A DNA stretch of 64,000 nt from Streptomyces sp. SDr-06 (GCF_003324565.1 NZ_QOLA01000003.1:310001-374000), one strand, 5' to 3'; shown: positions 24,452 to 32,892, counted from the first letter of the stretch. Numbers and translations are program-made. The notes: generated by a model not told the origin, from the letters alone.

Positions 24452-25378
24452 ATGACGGTTGAGGAGCTGATGGGACTGCTGGCTTCCGTGCGCCGGGCGC
24501 AGATCGGGAGCCGGCGCGCCCCGCACAAGCCGCTGCTCCTGCTGTGGCTGATCGGGCGGTTCTCCGCGGTGGGCAGCACCGCGGTCTCGTACGAGGAAGC
24601 GGAGGACCCCGTCAGCCGTCTGATCAATGACTTCGGGCCGACGATGGCCGATCCCAGGCGGGCGCGGGAGCGGGCCGCTATGCCGTTCGTCCACCTCGAG
24701 CGGGACCTCTGGGACGTGAGGGACGGGAACGGCGCGCCCCTTGCCCCCGACACCCAGGAGCGCGGGAGTCTGCTGCGGAGAGTCGGCGCGCACGGACGTC
24801 TGCATCCCAACATTGAGCAGCTCTTGACCGACCCGGCGAATCTGGCGGCTGCGGCCCGGCTCCTGCTGGATCAGCATTTCACCCCGGCGTTGGAAGGCCC
24901 CATCTGCGCGGAGGTCGGCCTCGATCTGATCGCGGCCGAAGAAGCCGCCCAGCAGCCGGGGGTTCGGAGGAGGCGAGCAGCGCGTCGCGCCGGGTTCGCT
25001 GAGGAGGTTCTCCACGCGTACGCCTTCGCGTGCGCGATGTGCGGCTTCGACGGTGCGCTCGGACGTAACCCCGTCGGACTCGAAGCGGCCCACGTCCGCT
25101 GGCACAGTCAGGACGGCCCGGACGAGGTGCACAACGGGCTGGCCCTGTGCGCACTGCACCACACGCTCTTCGACCTTGGTGTGCTCGGCCTCACCACCAG
25201 CCTGAGTATCCAGGTGTCCCAGCAGTACGTAGCCCGCAGTCCCGCCGGGCAAGCCATAGACGCCCTCCACAACCGCCCCCTGGCCTCCCCGCGCCCCGGA
25301 CGTCCGTCCCTCGACCCGGACTTCGTCATCTGGCACGGCCGACAGGTCTTCAAGCGGCCCGCCCAGCTGACCGTGTAG
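24452..25378 (+). CDS. Phosphorothioate-DNA-binding HNH restriction endonuclease (SBD-HNH)
   Basis: The 308-residue protein has an N-terminal sulfur-binding-domain-like part with APHKPLLLLWLIGRF and a C-terminal HNH nuclease with CAMCGFDG, LEAAHVRWHSQDGPDEVHNG and CALHHTLFD. This is the architecture of ScoMcrA/SprMcrA-type enzymes that cut DNA carrying phosphorothioate links placed by Dnd systems. It acts as a stand-alone modification-dependent restriction gene and needs no methylase. The paired Cys residues (CxxC and C-x2-H) fit a zinc-stabilised HNH. ATG 24452 was preferred to GTG 24428 because family members start close to the APHKP helix and GGCGG precedes it. It sits just downstream of tRNA-Leu. 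Confidence 0.85.
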   Translation: MTVEELMGLLASVRRAQIGSRRAPHKPLLLLWLIGRFSAVGSTAVSYEEAEDPVSRLINDFGPTMADPRRARERAAMPFVHLERDLWDVRDGNGAPLAPDTQERGSLLRRVGAHGRLHPNIEQLLTDPANLAAAARLLLDQHFTPALEGPICAEVGLDLIAAEEAAQQPGVRRRRAARRAGFAEEVLHAYAFACAMCGFDGALGRNPVGLEAAHVRWHSQDGPDEVHNGLALCALHHTLFDLGVLGLTTSLSIQVSQQYVARSPAGQAIDALHNRPLASPRPGRPSLDPDFVIWHGRQVFKRPAQLTV

Positions 25379-25459
25379 CCCGGTAGACGCGTCGCTGTCC
25401 CGATCTGCCGGCCTGGTCAAGGTTGGCCCGTCCTGATCACTCATTGCGATGATGCGACT

Positions 25460-26062
25460 GTGAACAGTAATCGCCGCTGGTTAGAGTTGCAGGTGAGGCT
25501 CTGGCTGTACGGGGAGGGTGGTGTGCCACCAAGCGGGGGTGGGGCGGCGTCGGAGTCGCGGTCCTGGCCGTTCAGCGCGCTCGCTGTGGCGCAGGCGGCG
25601 GCGGGGGACGTGGTCACCGAGCTGACGTCGTTCACGAAGTTCCAGCAGCGTGTCGACGAGCTGATCCGGAACCTCAAGGGGTCTCCGGCAGGCCCGGGTG
25701 AGGTCGGCCAAGAGCGGCTTGTCCGCGACCAGTTCGGGGGCGGGGGAGAGGCGTTCGCCGAGGCCTCGGGTCTGTTCACCTCGTACGAGACGGTGATCGC
25801 CGAGCTGGAGGGCCTGTCGGCGCTGCTGTCGGATTCCATCGAGGGCATGGGCATCGCTGTCCTGGCTTCCCACAAGGGTTACCAGAACATCGACGCCGAG
25901 ATCCGCGCGCGGATGGCGGCGATCAGCGTGCAGACCAAGAAGCACTACGGGGGCGAGTACGAGCCCGGTCGGGCCAAGCCGGAGATCGGTCCGGGCGGTG
26001 GTGCCAGCCAGCGGGCCAAGCCGGGCGCGTCGTCGGGCGGCGACGCCGGAGGGACGATCTGA
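25460..26062 (+). CDS. Type VII secretion-associated hypothetical protein
   Basis: The 200-residue protein is mainly helical, with FTKFQQRVDELIRNLKGSPAG and GLFTSYETVIAELEGLSALLSDSIEGMGIAV, and a Gly/Pro/Ala tail. The pattern matches the small proteins that precede WXG-type genes in streptomycete type VII loci. Its TGA overlaps the ATG of the next gene by one base (TGATG), so translation is coupled and the two products probably form a heterodimer. The start is GTG 25460. It has no signal peptide, as usual for type VII substrates. Confidence 0.7.
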   Translation: MNSNRRWLELQVRLWLYGEGGVPPSGGGAASESRSWPFSALAVAQAAAGDVVTELTSFTKFQQRVDELIRNLKGSPAGPGEVGQERLVRDQFGGGGEAFAEASGLFTSYETVIAELEGLSALLSDSIEGMGIAVLASHKGYQNIDAEIRARMAAISVQTKKHYGGEYEPGRAKPEIGPGGGASQRAKPGASSGGDAGGTI

Positions 26063-27549
26063 TGGGTGGCAAGGAGAGCGGTGGCAGCATGCCGTTCGAG
26101 GGCATGAGTCACGAGGCCATGCTCGCCTGGCTGGACCAGGCGAACAGCGGCACCGTTCAGGGAGCCGCCGACCGGCTGGCGCAAGCGGCCAAAGAGATCC
26201 GGAAGATCGCGGACGAGCTGAAGGTCCGTCCTCAGTGGGTGGAGTGGAAGGGGGCGGGCGCGGACGCCTTCCGCACCTGGAGCGCGGACCTTGCCAACGC
26301 CACGCTGCGGCTGGGTGACTTCAGCGAAGGGTCGGCCACGTGGCTGGGTCACGCCTCCGACGCGATCGCTTCGGCGCAGGCCGCCATCCCACGCGACAAG
26401 GCGGGCGCACAGGCGAACCTGGATGCGGCACGGGCGGCACACAACGACCCGGACGCGGCGGCGGTGAGCCGGAAGTCCGCCGGGGAGCTGGCGGCGCTGG
26501 CGGCGGACGAGGAGAAGGTGCGGCAGGAGGCTGTCGCGCAGATGCGGAAGCTGGGGCAGGCGTACCAGGTGTCGGCTACGCAGATGAACGGCTTGGAGCG
26601 GCCCAGGTTTCCGCCACCGCCGTCGGCGATCGTGCCGGAGAGCCGGACCCGCGACCAGACGGCGCAGGACGTGGCTCGTCCAGGTGCAGTGGTGGGCGAC
26701 GGGTCGCCCCCATCGGCCCTCGATTCCGTGTCTGGAGCGAGGGAACATGAGGCCGTGCCGAGAGTGGTGAGCACCGGGCAGAAAACGGCTGAGAGCCCAG
26801 TGCCGACCTACAGTGAACGCCCTGCAGCTATGGAGGTCGACTCCACGACTGTGCTTCCCCACAGGGCCGAAACCGCTGACGGCCGATCTGCTCCCGTTCC
26901 TGGCGGAGCCGATGACGGCATGGCGACGCAGCCCGGGGCCGTCCCGCCGCCGCTGGTTGGCGGCGAGGGGCGAGCGCCCATCGTCCGTCCGGTCGGCCCG
27001 GGGCGCGACGGGCTGGTAGCAAAGCCCCCGCAGGTGTCCGAGCCGGGTCCCTCCCGCTTCGCCCCCCGACGTCTGCCGAGTGGCGATGTCGGCATCATCG
27101 GAGGTCGACCTGTTCCACCGTCCTCGGGCGAGCCTTTGGGAACAGCGCCGCGAGGCACGGTCGTCGGAGCGGAGGCCGCGGGAGGGCGTGGAGTTGTTGG
27201 TCCCGCCGCAGGCGCAGGCCCCGCTGGGCAGCCGGTTGGCAGGCCGGGCGGGGCCCCTGCTCGCGGTACGCCCGTGCCGAACAGAGGGGTGAGTGGCGGA
27301 AGCGCGCGACAGGCGGGGAGCGCGGGATTTCGCTCTTCCTCATCGACAGGGGCTGGGCCCGAGCGCGGGGGCGTCTCAGGCGGTACACCCACCATTGGCC
27401 GACCGGGCACTGCCGGTACGGCGCGGGGCTCTCAAGCCGCGCGCCCTCAGGGCAGGAGAGCGGCGGGTCGAAGCCCCGGCTACCTCACGGAGGATGAGGA
27501 AACCTGGCTGCGGGGTGCGGACCGCGCTGTGCCCCCGGTGATCGAATGA
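26062..27549 (+). CDS. WXG-like protein with long Pro/Gly-rich tail (type VII substrate candidate)
   Basis: The N-terminal 180 residues of this 495-residue protein are helical, with WVEWKGAGADAFRTWSADLA, an ESX/PPE-type WxG turn. The remaining 310 residues are rich in Pro, Gly, Arg and Ala, with repeated RPVGPGRDG and GRPGTAG-like stretches, and look disordered. The layout fits a secreted type VII substrate with a surface-exposed tail. It overlaps the upstream gene by one base and is followed 13 bases later by the mycosin gene, so all three are one operon. No known effector domain was seen. Confidence 0.75.
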   Translation: MGGKESGGSMPFEGMSHEAMLAWLDQANSGTVQGAADRLAQAAKEIRKIADELKVRPQWVEWKGAGADAFRTWSADLANATLRLGDFSEGSATWLGHASDAIASAQAAIPRDKAGAQANLDAARAAHNDPDAAAVSRKSAGELAALAADEEKVRQEAVAQMRKLGQAYQVSATQMNGLERPRFPPPPSAIVPESRTRDQTAQDVARPGAVVGDGSPPSALDSVSGAREHEAVPRVVSTGQKTAESPVPTYSERPAAMEVDSTTVLPHRAETADGRSAPVPGGADDGMATQPGAVPPPLVGGEGRAPIVRPVGPGRDGLVAKPPQVSEPGPSRFAPRRLPSGDVGIIGGRPVPPSSGEPLGTAPRGTVVGAEAAGGRGVVGPAAGAGPAGQPVGRPGGAPARGTPVPNRGVSGGSARQAGSAGFRSSSSTGAGPERGGVSGGTPTIGRPGTAGTARGSQAARPQGRRAAGRSPGYLTEDEETWLRGADRAVPPVIE

Positions 27550-27562
27550 CGAGGTCGGAGAT

Positions 27563-28819
27563 GTGTCAGATCCAGCGAAGCGACGAGGGATGCTGATGCC
27601 GGCCGGAACGTTTCGACGTACGTCTCGCAGTGCTGCCGCGTCTGCGGTCTGCGGTCTGCTGCTCGTGGGCGCCGCGGGTGCGCCGGCCCGGGCAGGATCG
27701 ACCAGGGAGCAGCAGTGGTTTCTCGACGCCATGAAAGCTCAGGAGATGTGGCGTACCAGCACGGGCAAGGGTGTCACTGTCGCAGTGATCGACACAGGAG
27801 TCGATGCGACCAACCCTGACCTTGCAGGTCAGGTACTCCAAGGCAAGGACTTCACACAAGGCGAACCGGGAGAGGACCACACCGACGGCCACGGCCACGG
27901 CCACGGCACCGGCATGGCCGGTCTGATTGCCGGTACGGGTGCCTACGGTGGTGGAAGCGGCGCGTTCGGGCTCGCCCCCGGAGCCAAGATCCTGCCCGTA
28001 AGGATGTCGGGGGAGGTGAACAGTGGGGCTGAGGGAACCAAGCGTTTCAACGCAGTTGCGCCGGAGGCGATCCGGTATGCGGTCGACGCGGGCGCGCGGG
28101 TCATCAACATCTCCATGGGCGTGCAGGAGGGCTCGCCCCAGTTGACCGCAGCGGTGAAGTACGCCTTGGACAAGGGCTCGTTGGTCTTCGCCGCGGTGGG
28201 AAACAGCGGGGACGGAGGTAACGAGGTCGAGTACCCCGCTGCCACACCGGGTGTCGTCGGCGTAGGGGCAGTGGGGAAGAACCTCCGCAGGACCGCGTGG
28301 TCCGAATACGGTGCTCAGGTGGACATGGCCGCGCCGGGCGAGGAGATGGTCCACCCTTGCGGAGGCAAGACCGGCGTGTGCAAGACCGACGGCACCAGCG
28401 ACGCCACCGCCCTGGCCTCGGCCTCGGCCGCCCTGATTTGGTCAAAGCACCCGAGTTGGACCAACAACCAGGTGCTGCGCGTCATGCTCAACACCATCGG
28501 CGGTCCCACGGACGGCAGCAAGCGGAACGATTCGATCGGCTACGGGATCGTGCGTCCCCGCGTCGCCCTGGAAAACCCCGGTGACCCCGGCCCCGCCGAC
28601 GTATATCCCCTGCCCGACCTCACCGCGTCCGCTGCACCTCCCGCGCCGGACTCCAGCGGCAAGGGCGCTGGACACGCCGCGCCCCCCTCGGTAGAGGCCA
28701 GCGAAAGCAAAGCCTCAACTTACGTAGTACCCCTGGGAGTTGCTGTCCTGGCGGTCACAGGCGTGCTCCTCGGCCTCTGGGCGCTTCGCGCACGTCGCCG
28801 CCGGTCGGCAGCCGCCTGA
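27563..28819 (+). CDS. mycP: Type VII secretion-associated serine protease, mycosin
   Basis: The 418-residue subtilisin-family protein has a signal segment (about 20-44), catalytic Asp77 in VIDTGVD, His114 in HGTGMAG and Ser279 in GTSDATALAS, with the oxyanion Asn214 in VGNSG. A Pro/Ser linker leads to a single C-terminal membrane helix (about 386-408) and a basic tail RARRRR. That is the standard MycP layout, with the protease facing outside. The catalytic His is preceded by a His-Gly run encoded by a GGCCAC triplet of hexamers, a slippage-prone stretch. GTG 27563 has GGAG upstream. No EccB, EccC, EccD or EccE gene is in the window. Confidence 0.92.
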   Translation: MSDPAKRRGMLMPAGTFRRTSRSAAASAVCGLLLVGAAGAPARAGSTREQQWFLDAMKAQEMWRTSTGKGVTVAVIDTGVDATNPDLAGQVLQGKDFTQGEPGEDHTDGHGHGHGTGMAGLIAGTGAYGGGSGAFGLAPGAKILPVRMSGEVNSGAEGTKRFNAVAPEAIRYAVDAGARVINISMGVQEGSPQLTAAVKYALDKGSLVFAAVGNSGDGGNEVEYPAATPGVVGVGAVGKNLRRTAWSEYGAQVDMAAPGEEMVHPCGGKTGVCKTDGTSDATALASASAALIWSKHPSWTNNQVLRVMLNTIGGPTDGSKRNDSIGYGIVRPRVALENPGDPGPADVYPLPDLTASAAPPAPDSSGKGAGHAAPPSVEASESKASTYVVPLGVAVLAVTGVLLGLWALRARRRRSAAA

Positions 28820-28838
28820 GCTCACGCAGGAGCGACAT

Positions 28839-28879
28839 GACCGCCCCGCACATGGGCCCGAGGCCGGTGCGGGGCGGTC
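28839..28879 (+). terminator. Terminator of the type VII-like operon
   Basis: GACCGCCCCGCAC and GTGCGGGGCGGTC pair perfectly (13 bp) with a 15-base loop, 19 bases after the mycosin stop. Confidence 0.8.
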
Positions 28880-28940
28880 TCATCTGGTCTGCCAGGCGCG
28901 CCCTGCCGGGAGATCCGGAACTCGCCTCCCTATACATGCC

Positions 28941-29093
28941 GTTCGACGCGTCGCCTGCTTCGCGGACGCGGGAAGCGGGGAGCCCTTCGCACTGCTCTCC
29001 ACCATCGACCGGCCCGATGGCTTCGTCCGGAACCACGAGGACGACAGTCGCACCTGGGGGGCACCGAGCCTGGTCGGGTACCTCCGGAGATGA
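28941..29093 (+). pseudogene. Possible C-terminal fragment of a lost gene
   Basis: One frame reads ACFADAGSGEPFALLSTIDR then PDGFVRNHEDDSRTWG and APSLVGYLRR before a TGA. It looks like the end of a small conserved Streptomyces protein, but the upstream part is out of frame or missing and no start codon with a ribosome site exists. Family unknown. Confidence 0.3.
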
Positions 29094-29205
29094 CTGACCG
29101 GACAGATCGAGTGGTAGCTCTGCCTCGCGCTCCGGGCCATGGCGCGATGCTCTTGGCGTGGCGGCCGTCATCACGACACCGGTCTGGTCCCGTTCACCGT
29201 TCACC

Positions 29206-29254
29206 GGGCAGAGGGCAGAGGGCAGAGGGCAGAGGGCAGAGGGCAGAGGGCAGA
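29206..29254. repeat. Heptamer tandem repeat (GGGCAGA), seven units
   Basis: Seven exact head-to-tail copies of GGGCAGA lie in the gap between convergent genes, about 120 bases from the reductase stop. The strand is strongly purine-biased (all G and A apart from one C per unit). Confidence 0.95.
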
Positions 29255-29375
29255 GGTAGGGCAGCCCCGCCCAACCGCCTCCAACCTTCAGCGAGGCGGC
29301 AGGGCAAGCCCACCCGTGGGATCCGGGACGGGGCGTACGGGCCTGTACCGAACCGGCAGTTCGGGCTGGCGAACG

Positions 29376-30578
29376 TCAGGCCGACGCCTCCGCTCGTACG
29401 CGGCTCTCGATCTCCCGGCGTGCGACCCGGCGGCGCCGGGCCGGCATGCCCACGGTCGGGTTGGCGACGCCCCAGGCCACGCCCTTGCAGATCAGCTCCT
29501 TGTAGAGGGCCGCCACGCGGCCCGTCAGGGCGCGGTCGACCGCTCGGTCGTCGGCGGTGACGAACTGGATCAGGCCCTCCTTGCGGCCGAGCGAGACACA
29601 CTGCTGGAAGTAGCGGATGGAGACGTCGGGGACCTTGGCGCGGGTGAGGCGGGCCGCGATGGCGTCGGCGGCCTGCCACGCCATGGGGACGCCCGAGGCG
29701 CATGACATCCGCAGCGGCTTGTCCTCGGGGCCCATCGCCATCGCCGAGTCGCCCACGGCGTACACATCCGGGTGGGAGACCGAGCGCATCGTCGCGTCGA
29801 CCACGATCTGGCCGCGGTCGGTGACCTCCAGGGTGGTGGCACCGGCGATCGGGTGGACGGCGAATCCGGTCGTCCAGACGGTCACCTCGGCCGGGATCGT
29901 TCGGCCGTCGGCGGTCGTGACGCGGTCCGCCCTCACGTCGTCGACCGCCGCGTGCTCGTGGACCGTGATGCCGAGCCTGGCCACCACCTTGCGAACATGG
30001 GCGCGGCCCTTCTCCGAGAGCCAGTCGCCCAGTACGCCGCGAGCGGCCAGCGAGACGTCGAGATCCGGGCGGGCCTCGGCGATCTCCGTCGCCGCCTCCA
30101 GGCCGGTCAGCCCGCCGCCGACCACGAGCACCGGACGACCGGACTCCAGGGTGGCGAGGCGCTCGCGCAGACGCAGGGCGCCCGGACGGCTGGAGATTTC
30201 GTGAGCGTGCTCGGCGGCGCCGGGGACGCCGCCTTCGTTCCAGCCGCTGCCGAGGGCGTAGACCAGGGTGTCGTAGGCCAGCTCCTCGGGCCCGAGGGCG
30301 TCCGCGGAGGCGACCGTCACCGTCCCGCGGTCCACGTCCACGCCGGTGACCTTCGCGAGCTTCAGCTTCACGCCCGTGCCCGCGAACATCTCACTGAACG
30401 GCCGCGCCTTGAGGTCCTGACCGGCCGCGAGCTGGTGCAGCCGGACGCGCTCCACGAAGTCGGGCTCGGGGTTGACGAGGGTGATGGCAACGTCCTCGCG
30501 GTGCAGCCGCTTGGCGAGGCGGCCTGCGGCGACGGCGCCGGTGTAGCCGGCTCCGAGGACGACGATGCGGTGCTGCAT
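29376..30578 (-). CDS. Type II NADH-dehydrogenase-like FAD oxidoreductase
   Basis: The 400-residue protein has two Rossmann motifs: GAGYTG at 9-14 for FAD and VVGGGLTGLEAA near 145 for NAD(P)H. The late DVYAVGDSAMA binds FAD. It is of the NDH-2/carotenoid-associated oxidoreductase type that moves electrons from NADH to a quinone or other acceptor. A cysteine in CASGVPMAWQAADAI follows the FAD motif. AGGAG precedes ATG 30578. The ECF41 sigma gene ends 113 bases upstream on the same strand, and ECF41 genes typically activate a neighbouring oxidoreductase, so this is its likely target. A TGTGA-N6-TCACC palindrome lies about 93 bases upstream. Confidence 0.9.
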   Translation of the reverse strand: MQHRIVVLGAGYTGAVAAGRLAKRLHREDVAITLVNPEPDFVERVRLHQLAAGQDLKARPFSEMFAGTGVKLKLAKVTGVDVDRGTVTVASADALGPEELAYDTLVYALGSGWNEGGVPGAAEHAHEISSRPGALRLRERLATLESGRPVLVVGGGLTGLEAATEIAEARPDLDVSLAARGVLGDWLSEKGRAHVRKVVARLGITVHEHAAVDDVRADRVTTADGRTIPAEVTVWTTGFAVHPIAGATTLEVTDRGQIVVDATMRSVSHPDVYAVGDSAMAMGPEDKPLRMSCASGVPMAWQAADAIAARLTRAKVPDVSIRYFQQCVSLGRKEGLIQFVTADDRAVDRALTGRVAALYKELICKGVAWGVANPTVGMPARRRRVARREIESRVRAEASA

Positions 30579-30653
30579 GTCCGTACTCCTGTCTGGACGG
30601 GTTCCGCCGCTGTCCGGCGTGGTGTCGCCCCTTGAACCGGACAGCCCCTCGTT

Positions 30654-30670
30654 TCCTGACAGGATCAGGA
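30654..30670. promoter_or_regulatory. Inverted repeat TCCTGA-CAGGA-TCAGGA
   Basis: A 6-5-6 inverted repeat lies between the sigma gene stop and the reductase start. It contains TGTCA on the minus strand, the core of ECF41 -35 elements, but no matching CGTC at the usual 16-base spacing. Confidence 0.35.
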
Positions 30671-30686
30671 TGTGACCTGAGTCACC
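30671..30686. promoter_or_regulatory. TGTGAC-N4-GTCACC palindrome (copy 1)
   Basis: TGTGACCTGAGTCACC fits TGTGA-N6-TCACA-type sites of CRP-family or Rex regulators with one mismatch. It is 93 bases upstream of the flavoprotein reductase start. A second copy lies at 46707-46722 upstream of another flavoprotein. Confidence 0.5.
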
Positions 30687-30691
30687 ATGCC

Positions 30692-31636
30692 TCAGAGGGT
30701 GTAGAGCGGGGCCTCCCCGTGGCTCCCGGCGGCCCACTGCTCGTTCGCGCGGACGAGCTTGTCCGGGTTGACCTGGCTGCGCACCGCCACGATGCCCTCC
30801 GTGGTGACCTCCAGGCAGATGACCCCGACCACCCTGCCGTCGACGGTCGCGACGATGGCGGGCTCGCCGTTGGCCGTCGTGGCGTAGATGTCGGGCACGC
30901 CGCCGATGTGGGCCCGCTTCGCGTCGCCGGGCTTGAACATGCCGCGCAGGAACGTCGCGACCGCGCGCGCCCCCTCGAACGCCTTCGCGCGGGCCGGGAC
31001 CTTGCCGCCACCGTCGCCGACCGCGAAGGCATCCTCGGTGAGCAGGCGTACGAGCGGCTCGGTGCGCCCGCTGGTCGCCGCCGTCAGGAATTCCTCGACG
31101 ATGCGCCGGGCGGCACCCTCGTCGATGTCGGTGCGGGCCTTGCCGTCCGCCACGTGCTTCTTGGCCCGGTGGTAGATCTGCTGGCTGGCCGCCTCGGTGA
31201 TGTCCAGGATCGCGGCGATCTCCCGGTGCGGGTAGTCGAATGCCTCCCGCAGCACGTACACCGCCCGCTCGTTGGGCGACAGGCGCTCCAGGAGGACGAG
31301 GACGGCGTACGACACCGACTCGCGCTGCTCGACGGTGTCGGCCGGGCCCAGCATCGGGTCCCCGGCGAGCAGCGGCTCGGGCAGCCAGCGTCCCACGTAC
31401 GTCTCGCGCCGGGCCCGTGCCGAACTCAGCTGGTTGAGGCAGTAGTTGGTGAGGACCTTGGTGAGCCAGGCCTCGGGCACCTCGATGCGCTCGACGTCAG
31501 CCGCCTGCCAGCGCAGGAACGTCTCCTGGACGGCATCCTCCGCCTCGCTCGCCGAACCGAGCAGCCGGTAGGCGATGGCCTCCAGCCGGGGCCTGGCGGC
31601 CTCGAACCGGTCCACGTCACTCATGATCAGCGCCAT
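30692..31636 (-). CDS. ECF41-type RNA polymerase sigma factor with SnoaL-like C-terminal domain
   Basis: The 314-residue protein has sigma region 2 (LEAIAYRLLGSASEAEDAVQ), region 4 (LSPNERAVYVLREAFDYPHR), and the ECF41 marks: WLPEPL in the linker, DGGGKVPA in the C-terminal SnoaL-like domain and the terminal NPDKL. In ECF41 factors this extension tunes activity in place of an anti-sigma factor. ATG 31636 lies seven bases after TAGGAT with no ribosome site, so the mRNA is probably leaderless. Known ECF41 targets are carboxymuconolactone decarboxylases, oxidoreductases and epimerases; the FAD oxidoreductase downstream fits. Confidence 0.95.
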   Translation of the reverse strand: MALIMSDVDRFEAARPRLEAIAYRLLGSASEAEDAVQETFLRWQAADVERIEVPEAWLTKVLTNYCLNQLSSARARRETYVGRWLPEPLLAGDPMLGPADTVEQRESVSYAVLVLLERLSPNERAVYVLREAFDYPHREIAAILDITEAASQQIYHRAKKHVADGKARTDIDEGAARRIVEEFLTAATSGRTEPLVRLLTEDAFAVGDGGGKVPARAKAFEGARAVATFLRGMFKPGDAKRAHIGGVPDIYATTANGEPAIVATVDGRVVGVICLEVTTEGIVAVRSQVNPDKLVRANEQWAAGSHGEAPLYTL

Positions 31637-31643
31637 GCCCGCG

Positions 31644-31649
31644 ATCCTA
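31644..31649 (-). promoter_or_regulatory. -10 box TAGGAT, leaderless promoter of the sigma gene
   Basis: TAGGAT is a strong vegetative -10 match seven bases upstream of the ATG at 31636 on the minus strand. Confidence 0.55.
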
Positions 31650-31793
31650 GGCGCCGCCCGGCTGGTGCGGTAGGAGAGGTGCCGCGTCCCAGCGAGCGGC
31701 GGGTGCCCGGACCGGTCCCGCAGATCGGCGAGTTCGTCGATCGGCCGCCTGGCCGGGCGCCATGGGTTGGCTGCCCGACCAGGCGCCCCTCGG

Positions 31794-32168
31794 TTACAGA
31801 TACGGGCGGGTGATCAGCTCGAGCGCGTGACCGGCGGGGTCCTTGAAGTACACCCCCCGACCGCCGTGCTCGGTGTTGATCTCGCCCGAGCGCCGCATCT
31901 GCGGGTCGGCCCAGTGCTCGATGCCGCGCTCGCGCAGACGCTGGTACGCCCGGTCGAAGAGTTCGTCGTCGAGGAGGAACGCGTAGTGCTGCATCTGGAT
32001 CTCCACCGGCGGCTCGGCGAACTGAAGAAGCACGCCGTCGGTGAACTGGAGATTGGTGAACGGGCCCCAGGACGGAGCCTGGGAAAGCTCCAGGAGCTCA
32101 CGGTAGAACTGAGCCGACTCGCCGCGGTCCTTGGCAGCGATGATGGTGTGGTTGAAGGTGGCTGGCAT
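31794..32168 (-). CDS. VOC family (glyoxalase/bleomycin-resistance fold) protein
   Basis: The 124-residue single-domain protein has two beta-alpha-beta repeats with FNHTIIAAKDRGESAQFYREL and the terminal YFKDPAGHALELITRPY. His7, Glu and later His/Glu positions could form a metal site. Such enzymes act in dioxygenase, glyoxalase or drug-binding chemistry; the substrate is unknown. GAGGT is eight bases before ATG 32168. It lies 157 bases upstream of the sigma factor gene, probably in its own unit. Confidence 0.88.
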   Translation of the reverse strand: MPATFNHTIIAAKDRGESAQFYRELLELSQAPSWGPFTNLQFTDGVLLQFAEPPVEIQMQHYAFLLDDELFDRAYQRLRERGIEHWADPQMRRSGEINTEHGGRGVYFKDPAGHALELITRPYL

Positions 32169-32892
32169 GGGGTCGACCTCGCTGTCGTTCGGCACGAACT
32201 GATGGACTCGTAGGGCAGGAGCCCTGGGAGGTCCGCGTGCCGAACCGATGGGGTGCCATGTGCGCACCCGCTCTGCGATCAGTCGTCCACCGGGTGGCCA
32301 ATCCGTGTGTGGCGCGATGCCGGTCCGGTGTTCACGTCGGGGACTCTACTAGGGTCGGGTGGCCACGTGATCAAGAGCCGACTGCTCTGTCGCGGGACTG
32401 CGCGATCCGGCAGGTGTGCGCGATGCGGGGCGATGCGGGCCCGGCTGTGAGGATCGGGCTCCGGCCTCCAACGATCCGGGCCGATTCGGCCTTCATCCGG
32501 GCCGCTCGCCTCGGCCGACCTGGCGCCGACGTGCCCTTGCTGCCCGAAGGATCCTGGTTGGTGTGAAAGGGGATTCTGTCTGGGCCCTTGCGCCAGTGGC
32601 ATGTGGCACCAGGGGAGGGCCCCACGTCGATGCCCCTGAACGCCCTGAACCTGGACCCGCTGCGACAGGGCGGGAGGCGGTGGCGGGCCGAGCGCTCCGG
32701 GTCGGCTCCTGCACGAAGGGCTGATGCAGGGGCCGGGCCGCCCTGTGTCCGCCCCGCGATCCTGAGACAGGCGGATCCCAGGGCGTCGAGGCCTGGCCTT
32801 TCTGTACGGATGTCCGCAGCCGCGAGGGACTGGAGCGTACACAGAATCTGGCGCACACCGGAGGGAGCAAAGAGCGCGACACACACAGGAAT
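32169..32892. other. 724-bp region without a supported gene
   Basis: Frames on both strands are open for up to about 200 codons but lack ribosome sites, codon-position bias and recognisable motifs. The region between about 32780 and 32895 is less GC-rich than its surroundings. Nothing else was recognised. Confidence 0.5.

Larger units (their letters stand above)
28820..29375. other. Intergenic region: terminator, gene remnant, heptamer repeats
   Basis: No intact gene is supported. It holds the mycosin terminator, a possible C-terminal gene fragment (28941-29093) and the heptamer array at 29206-29254, ending at the stop of the minus-strand reductase. Confidence 0.5.

Noticed and set aside
24120..29000. 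Integrated element flanked by a duplicated tRNA-Leu 3' end
   Set aside because: I looked for a second copy of the T-arm and acceptor sequence downstream to 46 kb and did not see one, and there is no integrase gene. The island idea rests only on gene content.
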